Source: JBCBJZ01 sp038522635
GTDB lineage: Bacteria; Pseudomonadota; Alphaproteobacteria; Rhizobiales; Hyphomicrobiaceae
Direction: 5' to 3'
DNA length: 32,370 nucleotides
NCBI GenBank assembly: GCA_038522635.1
Contig: JBCBJZ010000021.1
Coordinates: 1 to 32,370 of the forward strand
Part shown: positions 7,944 to 16,344 of the stretch, piece by piece
How positions within the stretch are numbered: position 1 is the stretch's first letter
Layout: every line of letters begins with the position of its first letter
Notes under the pieces: generated by a model
Told to the model about the DNA's origin: nothing
The model's input: the letters and a program-made list of their open reading frames with translations, nothing else
Databases searched by the model: none
Made by a program: the position numbers and the translations under genes

Positions 7944-8795
7944 TCAAACCCGCTTCGGCCACCAATAGCCGTGGCGGGCTTTGTAGCGTGTCCAGGCATC
8001 CCCGAACTGGCGGGCGAAGCGACGCTCCTTGGCGAGCGGGCCGGCGGCGCAATAGGCCGTTAGAACCACGGCGACGAGCAGCTGGTCCGGCGTCCACACC
8101 GGTACGGTCCAGGTGGTCAGCGCGAAAGCCAGGTAGATCGGCTGGCGGATCAAACGGAACAGCCCGCGTGTCGGCATCGGGGGAAACGGTGGGCGGATGC
8201 CCCTGGCCAGGGAAGCCCATCCGAGCAGGCCGCTTTGCACTTCGGCGCCCGCGTCCCACGATGCTTTGATCAACAGCAGCCAACTGGCCGTGTAAAGCGC
8301 TGCGATGAGCCACAGCGCCCAACCTTGCGCTTCCCACCAGACGACGCCGCTTGGGGTCCAAAGCGCGAAGAGTGCCAGCAACTGGCATGCAGCGATGATG
8401 GCGTAGGTGGTTGTGGCGAGTGTTCCCGCCCGGTTGCGCGGTCCAAGACAAGCGAGCAACGCGCGCCCTTTCGACGTGAGCAGCGCGGAATGCACCACCG
8501 GAAACTGCGCCAGCAGCGCGATGTTGGCGAGCCAGGCCCAGGGCTGTGGGACGGTGCCGAAACTCTGCGTCATGCCGAACCACATGGCGATGATCATCGC
8601 GGCGACGGCGAGGGCGAAGATGACGTGGCAGACCGCACCCCATAGGCCCGCGATGACAAGATCGGCGATCACGTCGCCCCGCGTGCGTGCTCGCGGCTGC
8701 GCTTGCAAGATGCGCGTCAGCGGTTGGATCGGGGTGAGGAGCGCTTCGATCCTGGCGATCAGCGCGGGCCTGGGATTGGTCCGCATCAGGTGCAC
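7944..8795 (-). CDS. ICMT/NnrU/MddA-like integral membrane methyltransferase
   Basis: This polytopic membrane protein of 283 residues has hydrophobic helices from about residue 43 onward. The C-terminal part carries the hallmark of the isoprenylcysteine-methyltransferase-like superfamily. FRLIRQPIYLAFALTTW (about 213-229) corresponds to the RHPxY SAM-binding segment, with Gln in place of His. PLAKERRFARQFGDAWTRYKARHGYWWP (253-280) corresponds to the E-x3-F-x3-FG-x2-Y-x2-Y-x6-P motif. The FPVVHSALLTSKG segment near 98 resembles NnrU and MddA (methanethiol S-methyltransferase). The substrate cannot be told from sequence. The start is uncertain: GTG 8795 or ATG 8786, neither with a strong Shine-Dalgarno. 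The gene lies downstream of the DUF4149 gene on the same strand. Confidence 0.75.
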   Translation of the reverse strand: MHLMRTNPRPALIARIEALLTPIQPLTRILQAQPRARTRGDVIADLVIAGLWGAVCHVIFALAVAAMIIAMWFGMTQSFGTVPQPWAWLANIALLAQFPVVHSALLTSKGRALLACLGPRNRAGTLATTTYAIIAACQLLALFALWTPSGVVWWEAQGWALWLIAALYTASWLLLIKASWDAGAEVQSGLLGWASLARGIRPPFPPMPTRGLFRLIRQPIYLAFALTTWTVPVWTPDQLLVAVVLTAYCAAGPLAKERRFARQFGDAWTRYKARHGYWWPKRV

Positions 8796-8899
8796 TCACA
8801 TGATGCGAACGAAGCACGAGAAACCCAAAGCTTTGATGCGGGTTCTGCTTCAAGCTGAATGGAACCGACTTGAGGTCCGGAAAACGGTGATGCCATCTG

Positions 8900-9316
8900 T
8901 TAGGCCGTGATCAGCAGATAGATCGCGATCGCGAGGGCGGCCATCTCAACGAGGTTTGCGGCCACCGAGCCCCCGTGCCAGCGGTTGAACCGCGCGGTGG
9001 CCTGACCGTCGCCAGCCATCATCGCATCGCGGCTGGCGTTGATGATCGGTACCGCGAACGCGCGCGTCGCAAAGAGGATGCAAGCGGCAGCGAACATCAG
9101 CCCCGCCGCTACGAATGCGCTCGCGCTGAGCGCCAGCACGCCAGCGATCGCTGCCATCGCGCCGTGCACCAGAAAGTAACGCGGAAAGACGAAGCGCAAA
9201 AAGCGTCCGGCCTGTTCTGCGTTCAGCGCGTGAAACAGGCTCGGCGTCACGACGGCTGAGAAGAAAAGCATACCCCCCAGGGAGGCCATCGCGATCAGGG
9301 CGGCGAGGTCGTGCAT
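8900..9316 (-). CDS. DUF4149 (TMEM205-like) membrane protein
   Basis: This is a small 138-residue integral membrane protein with four predicted hydrophobic helices. The first segment (LAALIAMASLGGMLFFSAVVTPSLF) is followed by EQAGRFLRFVFPRYF, the recognisable DUF4149 signature. The end is FNRWHGGSVAANLVEMAALAIAIYLL. Family members are mostly uncharacterised. ATG 9316 is chosen because it begins directly before the first helix. The frame continues upstream to 9433, but the added residues are polar and unlike the family. It is probably co-transcribed with tadA upstream and the membrane methyltransferase-like gene downstream. Confidence 0.85.
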   Translation of the reverse strand: MHDLAALIAMASLGGMLFFSAVVTPSLFHALNAEQAGRFLRFVFPRYFLVHGAMAAIAGVLALSASAFVAAGLMFAAACILFATRAFAVPIINASRDAMMAGDGQATARFNRWHGGSVAANLVEMAALAIAIYLLITA

Positions 9317-9448
9317 TGGCGATCGGTCCGTCGCTGTTTGTAAGGCGCGCCATGAAGGGCCTTGCGGTTGCGCCGTGGTGCTGTGCTCGTACAGATCTAA
9401 CGTGAACGGCTCATCGGCGGACCGGTGGCGCAACGCCGCGGGCGCGCG

Positions 9449-9880
9449 TCAACGGCGGTTGGCAAAGAACGCTTTGAGGAGGGCTGCGGCTTCGGTTTCG
9501 GCGATGCCGCTGTAGACGTCGGGGACGTGGTGGCAGGTCGCCTGGGCGAACACGCGTGCGCCGTGATCGACGCCGCCGCCTTTGGGGTCGGTTGCGCCGT
9601 AATAGAGCCGGCGGATGCGCGCGTAGGAGATGGCTGCTGCGCACATCGGGCAGGGTTCGAGCGTAACGTAGAGGTCGCAGCCGGGCAGGCGCTCGCTTTC
9701 GCGTTCCGCACAGGCGGCGCGGATCACGAGGACTTCAGCATGCGCGGTGGGATCGTTGAGGGCGCGGGTGCGGTTGCCATCGGCGGCGAGGATGCGCCCG
9801 GTCTCATCGACCAGCACGGCGCCGATGGGGACTTCGCCGCGCGCGCCGGCCGCCCGGGCCTGGGCAAGCGCATGCGCCAT
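9449..9880 (-). CDS. tadA: tRNA-specific adenosine deaminase TadA
   Basis: This zinc enzyme converts adenosine-34 of tRNA-Arg(ACG) to inosine, which is needed for wobble decoding of CGN codons. From ATG 9880 it has 143 residues, close to the family norm. The N-terminus AHALAQARAAGARGEVPIGAVLV is typical. The deaminase motif HAE is at 47-49, with E49 as proton shuttle, and the second zinc motif is EPCPMC with C77 and C80. The C-terminal GGGVDHGARVFAQ and final helix are complete. The reading frame stays open upstream to 10165 and would add 95 low-complexity Pro/Ala residues. A few extra N-terminal residues may be real, but the full extension is doubtful. The gene is divergent from rluB, as is common in this bacterial group. 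Confidence 0.93.
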   Translation of the reverse strand: MAHALAQARAAGARGEVPIGAVLVDETGRILAADGNRTRALNDPTAHAEVLVIRAACAERESERLPGCDLYVTLEPCPMCAAAISYARIRRLYYGATDPKGGGVDHGARVFAQATCHHVPDVYSGIAETEAAALLKAFFANRR

Positions 9881-10357
9881 CGGTGTGTCGGGTGCGTGAA
9901 GGGCGCCGCGGGCTGCAGCGCCGGCGGGGGACGGCACGGTCGTTGGTGCGGTGGCTGGTGCAGGCGTGTTGGCGTTGACGCCCACTGGTGGGGATGCGTC
10001 CCTGGGCGCGGCGGCTTGATGGAAGGGCGCTGCGCTCTGATCTGAATGTGGCGTGGCTGGCCGCGCGCCACGACCCACGCCGCTGCCGCCTCGACCCTCG
10101 CCGGCGCAGGTCGCCCGTGGTTGTGTGGTCCTGCGCAATGGCATAGCAGTGTGGGTCCAAGTCACCAGTGTTGCGTGGCGCGGTCGTTTCGGCCGCTGCG
10201 CAGGCCAACGCGCAACCGCTTGTTGCGCCTTTGCCGCTCCATCACGTTATCACGTTACGGCGTCTGTCGTCCGGTCCGCGCGCGCGCTTGAGCCCTCCGC
10301 CTGCGCGGTAAAGCGTCCGACCCGCGGGCTTTGCAAGCCCTTGCACCAGGAAACACC
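9881..10357. other. Divergent region between tadA and rluB
   Basis: These 477 bp hold an open frame continuing the tadA frame upstream (to 10165), rich in Pro/Ala/Thr and without family resemblance, so I treat it as mostly non-coding. An 8-bp tandem repeat ATCACGTT lies at 10241-10248 and 10249-10256. The rluB ribosome-binding site AGGA lies just before 10358. I see no clear promoter. Confidence 0.45.
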
Positions 10358-12094
10358 ATGGTTAAGCGAACAGGCACCGTGAACGGCGCTGGCCCCATCG
10401 GCAAAGGCAAGCGATCGGGCGGCGGGCGCGCTCAGGTGCCCAGTGAGGGGCGCAGCGGCAGCGCTTCTCAGGGGCGCAAGCAAGGCCCGGGACATCGCCG
10501 GCGTTCTGGACAAGGCGTCACTGAAGACGGCGCCGGTGCAGGTGCGCACGGGCGCGCGGCAGCGAAGCGCGGGCCTGGCGCAAAGGAGCCGAACAGCAAG
10601 CGGGTCGGCGGCAAGAGCGCTGGCGCCAAAATCGCCGGCGTCCAGGGCGCCGGCAGCAGGGGAGCCGGTACCGCCGGTTCGGCGTCCAAAGCCGCGGCCA
10701 ACAAAGGGGGTGGCAACAGAGTTTACGCCAACAAGGGAGACGACGGCAGAGATCGCGAACCGCGCTCGAAACGCTCAGGCCCCAGAGGTGCAAGCGAAAG
10801 GAGAGGTGCAAGCCAAACGAGAGGTCCCAGCCAAACGAGAGCAAGCGAAACCGCTGGCCGCCCCAGCAAGCCTGCGATCAAGCAGCGTGCCGCCGGACCC
10901 GGTGATGGCGCAGGGCCTGCACGTGCGGCCCGACCGCACCCGGCGAGATCTTCGCAACGCCGCGGCGCTCCCGTTGGCGGTCGCGGCCCCGCCGAGCCGA
11001 CCCGCATCGCGAAGGTCATGGCGCGCGCAGGGCTGTGTTCACGCCGCGACGCCGAGCGCTGGATCGAAGAGGGCCGCGTCAAGGTCAACGGCAAGACGCT
11101 CGCGAGCCCTGCCCGCGACGTTGATGCGACCGATCGCATCCTGGTGGACGATGCGCCGCTGCCCGGGCAGGAGCCGGCGCGTTTGTGGCGCTACTACAAG
11201 CCACGCGGGCAGGTCACCACGAACCGCGATCCGCAAGGGCGCCCCACCGTGTTTGAGCACCTGCCGCCTGAATTGCCGCGGGTGGTCTCGGTGGGCCGGC
11301 TCGATCTGACCACCGAGGGCCTGCTGCTGTTGACCACCGATGGTGATCTTGCGCGTTACCTGGAGCTCCCGGCGACCGGCTGGTTGCGGCGGTATCGCGT
11401 GCGTGCGCATGGCCGCGTGACCCAGAGCGAGCTTGAGGCGCTTCAGGACGGGTTGACGGTGGAGGGCGTGCGCTACGGTCCGATCGAAGCGACACTCGAT
11501 CGGGAGCAGGGCGCCAACGTGTGGCTGACGATGGCGATCCGTGAGGGCAAGAACCGCGAGATCCGCCGCGTTCTGGCGACGCTCGATCTTGAGGTGAATC
11601 GGCTGATCCGGGTGTCCTACGGTCCGTTTCAGCTGAATGATATGGCGCCTGGTACAGCCGCATTGGTCCGCCGGCGCACGCTCATCGACCAGTTGGGGCC
11701 GAAGCTGACCGCGCGCTTTGGTTTGGCTGATGAGGGCCCGCCGGAGGAACCTGAGGAGCAGGCGCCACGGCGGCCGGGCGCACGTGCGCGGGCGGCGCCG
11801 TCGCAGGCTGCAAAGGCCGCGGGCCAAGCTGGCCCGAAACCGGCTCCGAAGGGTGGCAAGACGCCTGGTGCGAAGGTGACGGGCAACGTGACGTCCGGTG
11901 GCAAGGCATCGAAGGCGGGCGATGCGCGCAGTCGAAGCGCCACAGGGACCACGCCTGGCATGGAGCGGCGGGGCGGTGCGAAGGCGTCCAAGCCGACGAA
12001 ACCGTCGGCGCGGGATCGCGCAAAGCCGTCCGCAGCGGCGGCGTCTGCGTGGCGCGGGGCTTCCTCGCCTTCGAAGCGGGGCGGGAAGCGATGA
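10358..12094 (+). CDS. rluB: 23S/16S rRNA pseudouridine synthase, RsuA/RluB family, with long basic tails
   Basis: This 578-residue protein has a conventional RsuA/RluB core of about 245 residues that isomerises a specific uridine in rRNA. The S4 RNA-binding domain (RIAKVMARAGLCSRRDAERWIEEGRVKVNGK) spans about 216-262. The catalytic aspartate is D316 in GRLDLTTEGLLLLT. The EGKNREIRRV motif lies near 395-405. The core is flanked by two disordered, strongly basic tails: about 210 residues at the N-terminus rich in Gly/Ala/Lys/Arg/Ser with short repeats (GASERRGASQTRGPSQTRAS), and about 115 at the C-terminus rich in Lys/Ala/Pro. ATG 10358 is chosen for the AGGA about seven bases upstream. Its stop overlaps the rsmD start (ATGA). 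RluB is preferred over RsuA from the context and tail style; the exact target base is inferred. Confidence 0.9.
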   Translation: MVKRTGTVNGAGPIGKGKRSGGGRAQVPSEGRSGSASQGRKQGPGHRRRSGQGVTEDGAGAGAHGRAAAKRGPGAKEPNSKRVGGKSAGAKIAGVQGAGSRGAGTAGSASKAAANKGGGNRVYANKGDDGRDREPRSKRSGPRGASERRGASQTRGPSQTRASETAGRPSKPAIKQRAAGPGDGAGPARAARPHPARSSQRRGAPVGGRGPAEPTRIAKVMARAGLCSRRDAERWIEEGRVKVNGKTLASPARDVDATDRILVDDAPLPGQEPARLWRYYKPRGQVTTNRDPQGRPTVFEHLPPELPRVVSVGRLDLTTEGLLLLTTDGDLARYLELPATGWLRRYRVRAHGRVTQSELEALQDGLTVEGVRYGPIEATLDREQGANVWLTMAIREGKNREIRRVLATLDLEVNRLIRVSYGPFQLNDMAPGTAALVRRRTLIDQLGPKLTARFGLADEGPPEEPEEQAPRRPGARARAAPSQAAKAAGQAGPKPAPKGGKTPGAKVTGNVTSGGKASKAGDARSRSATGTTPGMERRGGAKASKPTKPSARDRAKPSAAAASAWRGASSPSKRGGKR

Positions 12095-12666
12095 GGATCG
12101 TCGCCGGTCGCTTGCGCGGACGCGCGCTTACAGCGCCAAAGGATCACGCGATCCGGCCGACGAGCGACCGGGTGCGCGAGACGATCTTCAACGTGCTGGC
12201 CCACGGCCTCAACGATGCCGATGTCGACGTTGAGGGCGCGCAAGTGCTTGACCTCTTCGCTGGCACCGGCGCGCTTGGCCTGGAAGCGCTGTCGCATGGC
12301 GCCGCCTTTTGCCTGTTCGTGGAAACCAGCGTTGCTGCGCGGGCGATCATCCGCCGCAACATCGAGGCGTTCGAACTGACGGGCTGCACGCGCATTCATC
12401 GCCGCGACGCGACCGCGCTTGGCGAAGCGGGCACACGCATTCCGGCCGACCTGGTTTTTCTCGACCCGCCTTACGCGCAAGGGTTGGGCGAACGTGCTTT
12501 GCGGGCGGCGGCCTCCGGCGGCTGGCTTGCGGACGGTGCGGTGACCGTGTGGGAGGAAGCCGCGCGGGCGACGCTTGACGTGCCGGCGGGTTTCACGGTG
12601 CTGAGTGACCGGGTGATCGGCGACACGCGGGTGGTGTTCGCGCGTTACGCTGCTGCGGTCGCGTGA
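12091..12666 (+). CDS. rsmD: 16S rRNA (guanine(966)-N(2))-methyltransferase RsmD
   Basis: This SAM-dependent enzyme methylates N2 of G966 in 16S rRNA during 30S assembly. The 191-residue protein begins MRIVAGRLRGRALTAP, followed by RPTSDRVRETIFNVL, both classic for the family. The SAM-binding motif LDLFAGTGALGLEALSHG spans about 53-70. The catalytic DPPY motif is at 125-128 (VFLDPPY). ATG 12091 shares bases with the rluB stop codon (ATGA), indicating translational coupling. The frame continues 14 codons upstream, but this overlap and the family N-terminus fix the start. The gene is followed by a non-coding gap with hairpins. Confidence 0.96.
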   Translation: MRIVAGRLRGRALTAPKDHAIRPTSDRVRETIFNVLAHGLNDADVDVEGAQVLDLFAGTGALGLEALSHGAAFCLFVETSVAARAIIRRNIEAFELTGCTRIHRRDATALGEAGTRIPADLVFLDPPYAQGLGERALRAAASGGWLADGAVTVWEEAARATLDVPAGFTVLSDRVIGDTRVVFARYAAAVA

Positions 12667-12816
12667 GTTGACGGTGCGCGTGGGGATTTGATTGGCGGCG
12701 CGCTTCGGCTTCGGGCCATCATCGCTTCGCTGATTTGGATGGGTACCGTTCGGCGCCTCAGCGTTCGTGGCCTTACGGCTCGATGTCCAAGCACGCAACA
12801 GCGTGGCGGCCGCGTG

Positions 12817-12850
12817 GGGAGAGAACGGCTATCCCCCGCCGTTCTCTCCC
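12817..12850. terminator. Perfect 13-bp inverted repeat, possible terminator
   Basis: GGGAGAGAACGGC at 12817-12829 pairs perfectly with GCCGTTCTCTCCC at 12838-12850 around an 8-nt loop. It lies 150 bp past the rsmD stop and downstream of the convergent gene. No T-run follows on either strand, so termination by this element alone is uncertain. Confidence 0.5.
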
Positions 12851-12900
12851 GCTCCCTCCCCGTCCGAAACGTGGGCAGGCCGCGCCCTGGGCGCTTTGGG

Positions 12901-12934
12901 TCGTGTCAGTGCAGGTCGCAGACCCCTGACACGA
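12901..12934. terminator. Two-part inverted repeat, possible bidirectional terminator
   Basis: TCGTGTCAG at 12901-12909 pairs with CTGACACGA at 12926-12934. Inside it, GGTC (12914-12917) pairs with GACC (12921-12924) around GCA. Together with the hairpin about 50 bp to the left it forms a structured stretch between two convergent genes. The flanks lack a U-tract. Confidence 0.45.
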
Positions 12935-13109
12935 AATGCGGTGTGGAATGACTGGATAAAAACCGAGGACGTTTAAAAACAGAGCGCCGACGAGGAACGG
13001 AATGCGACGCCTGAGATCTCCAACCTAGCCATCGAAATGTGGCCGTCAATTCACACGTTGTCTCGACATCTTACAGGTCTGTACACGCCATAGGCTTGAT
13101 TTTGCTGGA

Positions 13110-15386
13110 TTATTGCAGGAATCGGCGAACAACGTTTTCCAGCAGCCGTGAAATATCATTGTCAAAATCGTTGATCGGTAAACTGCCGCAGAAGGTGATC
13201 GAGCCCACGGCGAAGACCGCGCCGCCTCCCGGCACGTCATAATAGATCATGTCTGCTCGGATCAGATCGGCTTCCGGCTCGCCCGGCAAGGTGACGAGGT
13301 GGGTTAGCCGCTCTTCGGGCACCAGGATGAAGGTGTCGTCGTGGTCAGCCGAGCTTGCCAGGACGTGGGCGTGGGCGGGCGTGCCTAAGCGTTCATCGGC
13401 GCGATCAAGTTCAAAGCCAGCCGCGCCGCCCCCGCTCAGGCCGTAGCCGCCGAAGCGCTCACCCTCGATCCCTTCGAAGATCCAGGACGCAGACGGGGGC
13501 GGTGGATCGCGCTTGATGTAGTGCGAGCCTGAGAAATTGCCTTGCGCCGAAAAGCCGACGCCGACGAGGTCTTGCGGTGGACGCCCGATGCGGCGCCACA
13601 ACCCGCCGTAGTCGCCGTCGAATGCGTTGTAATACTCGCCCGGTTCCGAGGCCCAGGCGCGAATGCCGCCCTCGCCGCGACGAATTTCTAAGATGCCCGG
13701 GTTTTCGCTGTGGGTGGCGATGCGCCAGTAAAAGCCATTGCCGCCAAGGTAACAAAGATGACCACCGCCATCGCGGTAGTGGCGCAGGGCGTCGAGCGTT
13801 TGGTGTGTGTGGTACTCGGGATGGCTGCCGGTCAGCACCGTCTTGTAGCGGGCAAGCGCATCGACGCCTTCGTTGTGCAGCAATTCGTCGGTGACGATGT
13901 CGTAAGCGAAGCCCTTCGCTTCGAGCCACGCGATCAGGTGCGTGTCGGCTGGGAAGTGACGCAGGCCCGAACCCTCGCCGTAGCCGAAAGTGACGTAGCC
14001 GGGGCGCACGTTGAACAAGGGGCGCAGGTGAGACGCGTGGCAAATGCCGCTGCCATCGCTGTGGTTGTTGTAGGTCGACAGGCCGAAGGTGGGGTGGCGC
14101 GCCGGGTTGTGCGGGTACGCGTTCCAGGCTTGGAACCGCTCTTCCCACGCCGGTTCAAAGTCGGGCCGCGCGTGATTGCCGTAGATCGCGTAGGTGAAGG
14201 TCGACATCAGGACGGCGATGGGCGCGGCGTTCGCGTCTTTCGCGGCGGGAACGAAGAACGGGACGGCGTCCTCGTGGCCGGCGGATGCAAAGCGCATCGC
14301 GTAGATGCCGGACGGCAAATCCGGCGGCACAGCGAAGGCGAGGTCCGTGTCCCAGCCGAAATCGACGATGTCGTCATCGTGGAAGTGGATGGCGTTGTAA
14401 TGGGCGGGGCAAGCGCTCCAGCTCTGGTGGTGGCCGTTCCACAGCGAGCCTGTCATGCCGCGCGCTGGGTGGTTGATCAGCTGGCCAACGAGCCCGTGCG
14501 GGCCGATGTCTTCGACAATTGTTGTCGGCGTGGCGCGCGCGAAATCCATCCACATGACGACATCGTTGACGGCCGACAGGTCATCCTCGGTGGCAGCCAT
14601 GATCCACATCAAGGCGTCTGGATCGGGCACCGCTGCGAGCAAGCGCGGGGCTTCGATCTTGCCGTTGAAGCATGCGTGCTGCGGCGCGGTTGTCGCGGTG
14701 GCGATCAGAAGTTCCCCGCGTGAGGGCTCAGGATGCGCATCGCTTGTGGGGGCACTGGCGGAGAAGGCAGCATCACGATCTCCGGTCCGGTTTTGCCAGC
14801 GCCGCGTTTTGAGCGGCATCACCAGAACGCTGATCAGGCCGCTTGTGGCATCGTAGCTGCCGGCGACATGCACCCAACGGCGCTCGCTTAAGGCTTGCTC
14901 GGTTGTGACGGTGGCGATGCCGTTCGCGGTGGCGATCTGTAACGCAAGATGCCCGTGTTCATCCAGGGCGAGGGCCGCGCCGGTGCCGGCCGCCTCATCA
15001 AGCCATGACATGATGGTTTGCGGCCCATGGCCGATCCGGGTGGGCCAAAGCGTGGCGAGAGCGGTGAAGCTCTCAAGGGCCTGAGCATCGGCCGGCAGCG
15101 GCACTTGCGCGTAGGAGCCTGGATAGAACGGCTGATGGCGCGGCGCGATGGCCTCGGGCAGGTCTGCCTTGACGGCATGCTCGATCAGGCCGGGCCCGGC
15201 CGGGTTGGGATCAGCGCAGACGATGCGAACCAGGCGTGGCGTGATCGGGGCCTGCGTTGTCGCGCTCAGCTTGAAGGCGATGGTTTCGCCGGGGCGTACG
15301 CTCATCTTATCGGCGTAGGCGAGCAGTTCAGGTGTGGGCGCGGGAGAGATGGGCGGCGGCGGCGATGCGGGCGGCGTTAATGTCAT
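13110..15386 (-). CDS. N,N-dimethylformamidase large (beta) subunit homologue
   Basis: This 758-residue protein matches the large subunit of dimethylformamidase (about 760 residues), which hydrolyses N,N-dimethylformamide to dimethylamine and formate. A LamG/concanavalin-like beta domain lies at about 100-250 (WVHVAGSYDATSG). From memory of the enzyme structure, its mononuclear iron is held by two tyrosines and an HxE pair. Equivalent residues are present at nearly the same positions here: Y399 (MSTFTYAIYGNH), Y439 (LSTYNNHSDGSG), and H522 and E524 (GSHPEYHT). The GGGHLCYLGGNGFYWR segment follows. Known enzymes also need a small subunit of about 130 residues; none is encoded on either side. 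ATG 15386 has only a weak ribosome-binding site. It could act on another small amide. Neighbours offer no pathway partners. Confidence 0.88.
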   Translation of the reverse strand: MTLTPPASPPPPISPAPTPELLAYADKMSVRPGETIAFKLSATTQAPITPRLVRIVCADPNPAGPGLIEHAVKADLPEAIAPRHQPFYPGSYAQVPLPADAQALESFTALATLWPTRIGHGPQTIMSWLDEAAGTGAALALDEHGHLALQIATANGIATVTTEQALSERRWVHVAGSYDATSGLISVLVMPLKTRRWQNRTGDRDAAFSASAPTSDAHPEPSRGELLIATATTAPQHACFNGKIEAPRLLAAVPDPDALMWIMAATEDDLSAVNDVVMWMDFARATPTTIVEDIGPHGLVGQLINHPARGMTGSLWNGHHQSWSACPAHYNAIHFHDDDIVDFGWDTDLAFAVPPDLPSGIYAMRFASAGHEDAVPFFVPAAKDANAAPIAVLMSTFTYAIYGNHARPDFEPAWEERFQAWNAYPHNPARHPTFGLSTYNNHSDGSGICHASHLRPLFNVRPGYVTFGYGEGSGLRHFPADTHLIAWLEAKGFAYDIVTDELLHNEGVDALARYKTVLTGSHPEYHTHQTLDALRHYRDGGGHLCYLGGNGFYWRIATHSENPGILEIRRGEGGIRAWASEPGEYYNAFDGDYGGLWRRIGRPPQDLVGVGFSAQGNFSGSHYIKRDPPPPSASWIFEGIEGERFGGYGLSGGGAAGFELDRADERLGTPAHAHVLASSADHDDTFILVPEERLTHLVTLPGEPEADLIRADMIYYDVPGGGAVFAVGSITFCGSLPINDFDNDISRLLENVVRRFLQ

Positions 15387-15683
15387 GGACGGTTCTCACG
15401 GCGAGCGGGCAGGAACGGCAACCAGAGTGCGCGCCTCGACGTCTCAGGGTCAATGCGCCCACCGCGCAAAAAAAAACGCCGGACACTGTCCGGCGAAGAC
15501 CCTCCCTAACGACTTGGGCTTCGTGGTCGCGCGTCAAAGGTTACGGCCCTTTGCGCTCGATCCTTATAAGATGGCCGTTCTGGCTCTATACGCGGGCGAT
15601 GGCCGGACGTGCGACCGTACCCCTTATCGTTCACACGTGATCCGTTAGACGCCAATCGAGGCGGGAGCGGGGCGCCTGTTCGC
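15387..15683. other. Gap between atpF and the dimethylformamidase-like gene
   Basis: Apart from the intrinsic terminator at 15468-15495, this 297-bp gap holds an 8-bp palindrome CTTATAAG near 15563 and no recognisable gene. The 80 bp between terminator and the dimethylformamidase-like start must contain any dedicated promoter. A TTGACC is present there, but no matching -10 element could be found. Confidence 0.45.
15468..15495 (-). terminator. Intrinsic terminator of the atp F0 operon
   Basis: On the minus strand an 8-bp G+C-rich stem (15495-15488 with 15484-15477, arms CGCCGGAC and GTCCGGCG, loop ACT-type triloop) is followed immediately by nine T residues (A9 at 15468-15476 on the plus strand). 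This is a textbook Rho-independent terminator oriented for leftward transcription, about 190 bp beyond the atpF stop codon. It also separates atpF from the dimethylformamidase-like gene, whose start is 80 bp further on. Confidence 0.9.
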
Positions 15684-16178
15684 TCAATTCAGTTTCCCTT
15701 TGAGCGATGCGATGGACGCGCTCACAAGTTGATCGCGTTTTGCGGGATCGACCTTGTCGGCGAGCAGCGTTGATGCGGCCGCGACCGCACGTTCGACGGC
15801 TGCCGTGCGTACGTCGCTGACGGCTTGGGCTTCGGCGCGCGCGATCTTTTCTTCGGCCATGCGCGTGCGGCGGTCGATGGTTTCCTGCAGCGTCGCGCGG
15901 GCTTGCGCGGCCATGGCGTCCGCTTCAACGCGGGCTTGTGCCACGATCTCGTCGGCCTCGGCTTGGGCTTCGCTGCGCTTGCGTTGGTAGTCGGCGAGAA
16001 GCTGCTGTGCTTCCTCGCGCAGTTTGCGCGCTTCATCGAGCTCGTTGCGGATGTTATCGGCGCGCTTATCGAGGCCGCTGGTGATCGTGCCGGGCACGCC
16101 CGCGTAGATCAGGATGCCCATGAAGATCAGGAACGAAACCAGCACCCAGGTCTCGGGATTGGCGATGATGTCAGCCAT
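15684..16178 (-). CDS. atpF: ATP synthase F0 subunit b
   Basis: This 164-residue subunit b is part of the peripheral stalk that holds F1 against rotation. One N-terminal transmembrane helix (about residues 9-27, TWVLVSFLIFMGILIYAGV) is followed by a long charged helix rich in Glu/Arg/Ala (about 35-160), as expected for the dimerising stalk. It follows the b' gene by 166 bp. ATG 16178 has GAGGA upstream at the proper distance. It is last in the F0 operon, ahead of the terminator at 15468-15495. The F1 genes are not in the window, which matches the split F0 and F1 operons of alphaproteobacteria. Confidence 0.95.
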   Translation of the reverse strand: MADIIANPETWVLVSFLIFMGILIYAGVPGTITSGLDKRADNIRNELDEARKLREEAQQLLADYQRKRSEAQAEADEIVAQARVEADAMAAQARATLQETIDRRTRMAEEKIARAEAQAVSDVRTAAVERAVAAASTLLADKVDPAKRDQLVSASIASLKGKLN

Positions 16179-16344
16179 GATGGTCCTCGGCGTTTCAGGT
16201 GCCAGCGCTCTTACGTGCTAGCTCGTCAGGAGACGGGTGGCTCGGGTTAGCGTTCCAGCCGGTCAGGTTCTCGTCTCGCGGGCGAAGACCGGTTCGGCGC
16301 TTCGTTACCGCACGTTCGTACCGGATGACACGAGCCCGCGATCG

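Larger units (their letters stand above)
12667..13109. other. Convergent intergenic region with two hairpins
   Basis: These 443 bp lie between the ends of rsmD and the dimethylformamidase-like gene. They contain two strong inverted repeats (listed separately) and no convincing coding frame. In particular there is no candidate for the small subunit of dimethylformamidase. Bases 12935-13109 are locally richer in A+T than the surroundings and hold nothing I can identify. Confidence 0.6.

Noticed and set aside
7873..8853. 326-residue frame overlapping the membrane methyltransferase-like gene
   Set aside because: It lacks hydrophobic helices and is Arg/His/Pro-rich; the alternative frame shows clear family motifs.
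9881..10165. 95-residue N-terminal extension of TadA
   Set aside because: It is low-complexity Pro/Ala/Thr with no family match; the conserved TadA fold begins at about 9880.
11629..12798. 389-residue minus-strand frame across rluB and rsmD
   Set aside because: It lies opposite two certain genes and has no recognisable domain.
13710..14723. 337-residue plus-strand frame opposite the dimethylformamidase-like gene
   Set aside because: Composition is Val/Arg/Gly-rich shadow sequence, and the opposite strand encodes conserved catalytic residues.
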